Assembly (NCBI GenBank): GCA_050946255.1
Contig: JBMNUL010000071.1
Coordinates: forward strand, 1 to 13,013
Source: JBMNUL01 sp050946255
GTDB taxonomy: Bacteria; Actinomycetota; Coriobacteriia; Coriobacteriales; CADBOM01
Reading direction: 5' to 3'
DNA length: 13,013 nucleotides
The notes beneath the pieces were generated by a model. It worked only from the letters and a program-made list of their open reading frames with translations. It did not search any database and was not told the DNA's origin. A program made the position numbers and the translations under genes. Below, in pieces: positions 12,626-13,013 of this stretch. The first letter of the stretch is position 1; every line of letters begins with the position of its first letter.

Positions 12626-13013
12626 TCACGAACGAAACACCCGAAGAGCATTCTCGCGGATGACATCCGCTGCATCCGGGCCCTTGATCCTCACGATATC
12701 GTCAAGAGCACGCTGCAGCGACCCGAGCAGCTCTTCTGGAGCATATTCCACGTTCTCGCCGGGAGGTGCATCTGTCTCCAAGAGGAGCCTGTCCTTCGGA
12801 ATGACCTTGAGGTATTCGGCGCCCCTTCTGGAAGACGACATCATCTGGTTGACGGAGAACATGCACCCAGCTCTGATGGCCTCATGCAACTGCTCGACCG
12901 AGCCGGAGAACCAATGGAATATGCATGTGCAGCTGTCGAGGGCACCTGTTCCCTTCAGAATCTCGAGGGCGTCTCCTGCAGACTTTATCGCGTGAATCGA
13001 GAGCACCTTCCCA
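12626..13013 (-). CDS. TatD-family metal-dependent hydrolase, C-terminal part
   Basis: The reading frame enters from the right edge and ends at 12626, giving about 129 residues without the N-terminus. It begins GKVLSIHAIKSAGDALEIL, the histidine of which matches a TatD metal ligand. CIFHWFSGSVEQLHEAIRAG is the family's H-x-FSG segment. PKDRLLLETDAPP carries the conserved Asp, and the ending DAADVIRENALRVFRS is the usual TatD C-terminus. The family are TIM-barrel, divalent-metal hydrolases, several shown to act as 3'-5' DNases. It is followed on the same strand, after 143 nt, by the Rrf2-family gene. A GTG inside the frame at 13006 is not the start, because the upstream codons continue the conserved sequence. 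Confidence 0.88.
   Translation of the reverse strand, partial: GKVLSIHAIKSAGDALEILKGTGALDSCTCIFHWFSGSVEQLHEAIRAGCMFSVNQMMSSSRRGAEYLKVIPKDRLLLETDAPPGENVEYAPEELLGSLQRALDDIVRIKGPDAADVIRENALRVFRS

Noticed and set aside
1..13013. CRISPR array, IS element, prophage or attachment site
   Set aside because: No regularly spaced identical repeats, transposase or integrase motifs, or terminal inverted repeats were seen. The 22-bp direct repeat pair is a local duplication only.

Overview
The window reads as chromosomal DNA of an anaerobic, moderately GC-rich bacterium with strong Shine-Dalgarno signals and bacterial-type terminators. The mix suggests an anaerobic gut-type lineage, either Coriobacteriia/Eggerthellaceae-like or Clostridia: Fe-S/flavin amino-acid dehydrogenase subunits, a PAS plus SARP/BTAD-type winged-helix regulator, a CymR-like Rrf2 protein and a ClC with an RCK_C tail. 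That assignment is inference; there is no rRNA or marker gene here. No tRNA, rRNA, CRISPR, IS element or phage gene was seen.

Left part (1-3806, minus strand): a tight operon transcribed right to left. Its order is a small [2Fe-2S] protein, an FAD/NAD(P)-binding subunit with a C-terminal two-cluster [4Fe-4S] domain, a BFD-like [2Fe-2S] protein, a D-amino-acid-oxidase-fold (DAO) subunit, and an ornithine cyclodeaminase-family enzyme cut by the window edge. The first four match the parts of membrane-free opine oxidase / HcnABC / dye-linked proline or hydroxyproline dehydrogenase complexes. The cyclodeaminase suggests an opine, imino acid or ornithine/proline-type substrate, which remains unknown.

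Centre (3807-6329): a 605-nt AT-rich divergent intergenic region carries several TTTCAC...TGAAA dyads. A one-component regulator follows, with PAS-like sensor domains and a C-terminal SARP/BTAD-type DNA-binding domain. A second intergenic region (304 nt) carries a related perfect dyad and a structured leader. The layout suggests that this regulator controls both the dehydrogenase operon and the next gene.

Right-centre (6330-9440, plus strand): a membrane protein that looks like two SpoVAC/SpoVAEb units fused in one chain, with a long acidic hydrophilic tail. A near-perfect intrinsic terminator follows, then a ClC-type anion/proton exchanger with a C-terminal RCK_C domain. The exchanger's N-terminus contains seven units of a five-residue tandem repeat, and its 3' end shows a 22-bp direct duplication that continues past the stop codon in frame.

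Right part (9441-13013): serC (phosphoserine aminotransferase, plus), a shared terminator, then three minus-strand genes: a membrane-anchored endonuclease/exonuclease/phosphatase-fold protein, an Rrf2-family regulator without the usual cysteine cluster and with a perfect palindrome just upstream, and a TatD-type metal-dependent hydrolase cut by the window edge. These look like ordinary housekeeping genes. The most unusual features are the SpoVA-like tandem fusion and the regulator-linked dehydrogenase operon with its repeated operators.
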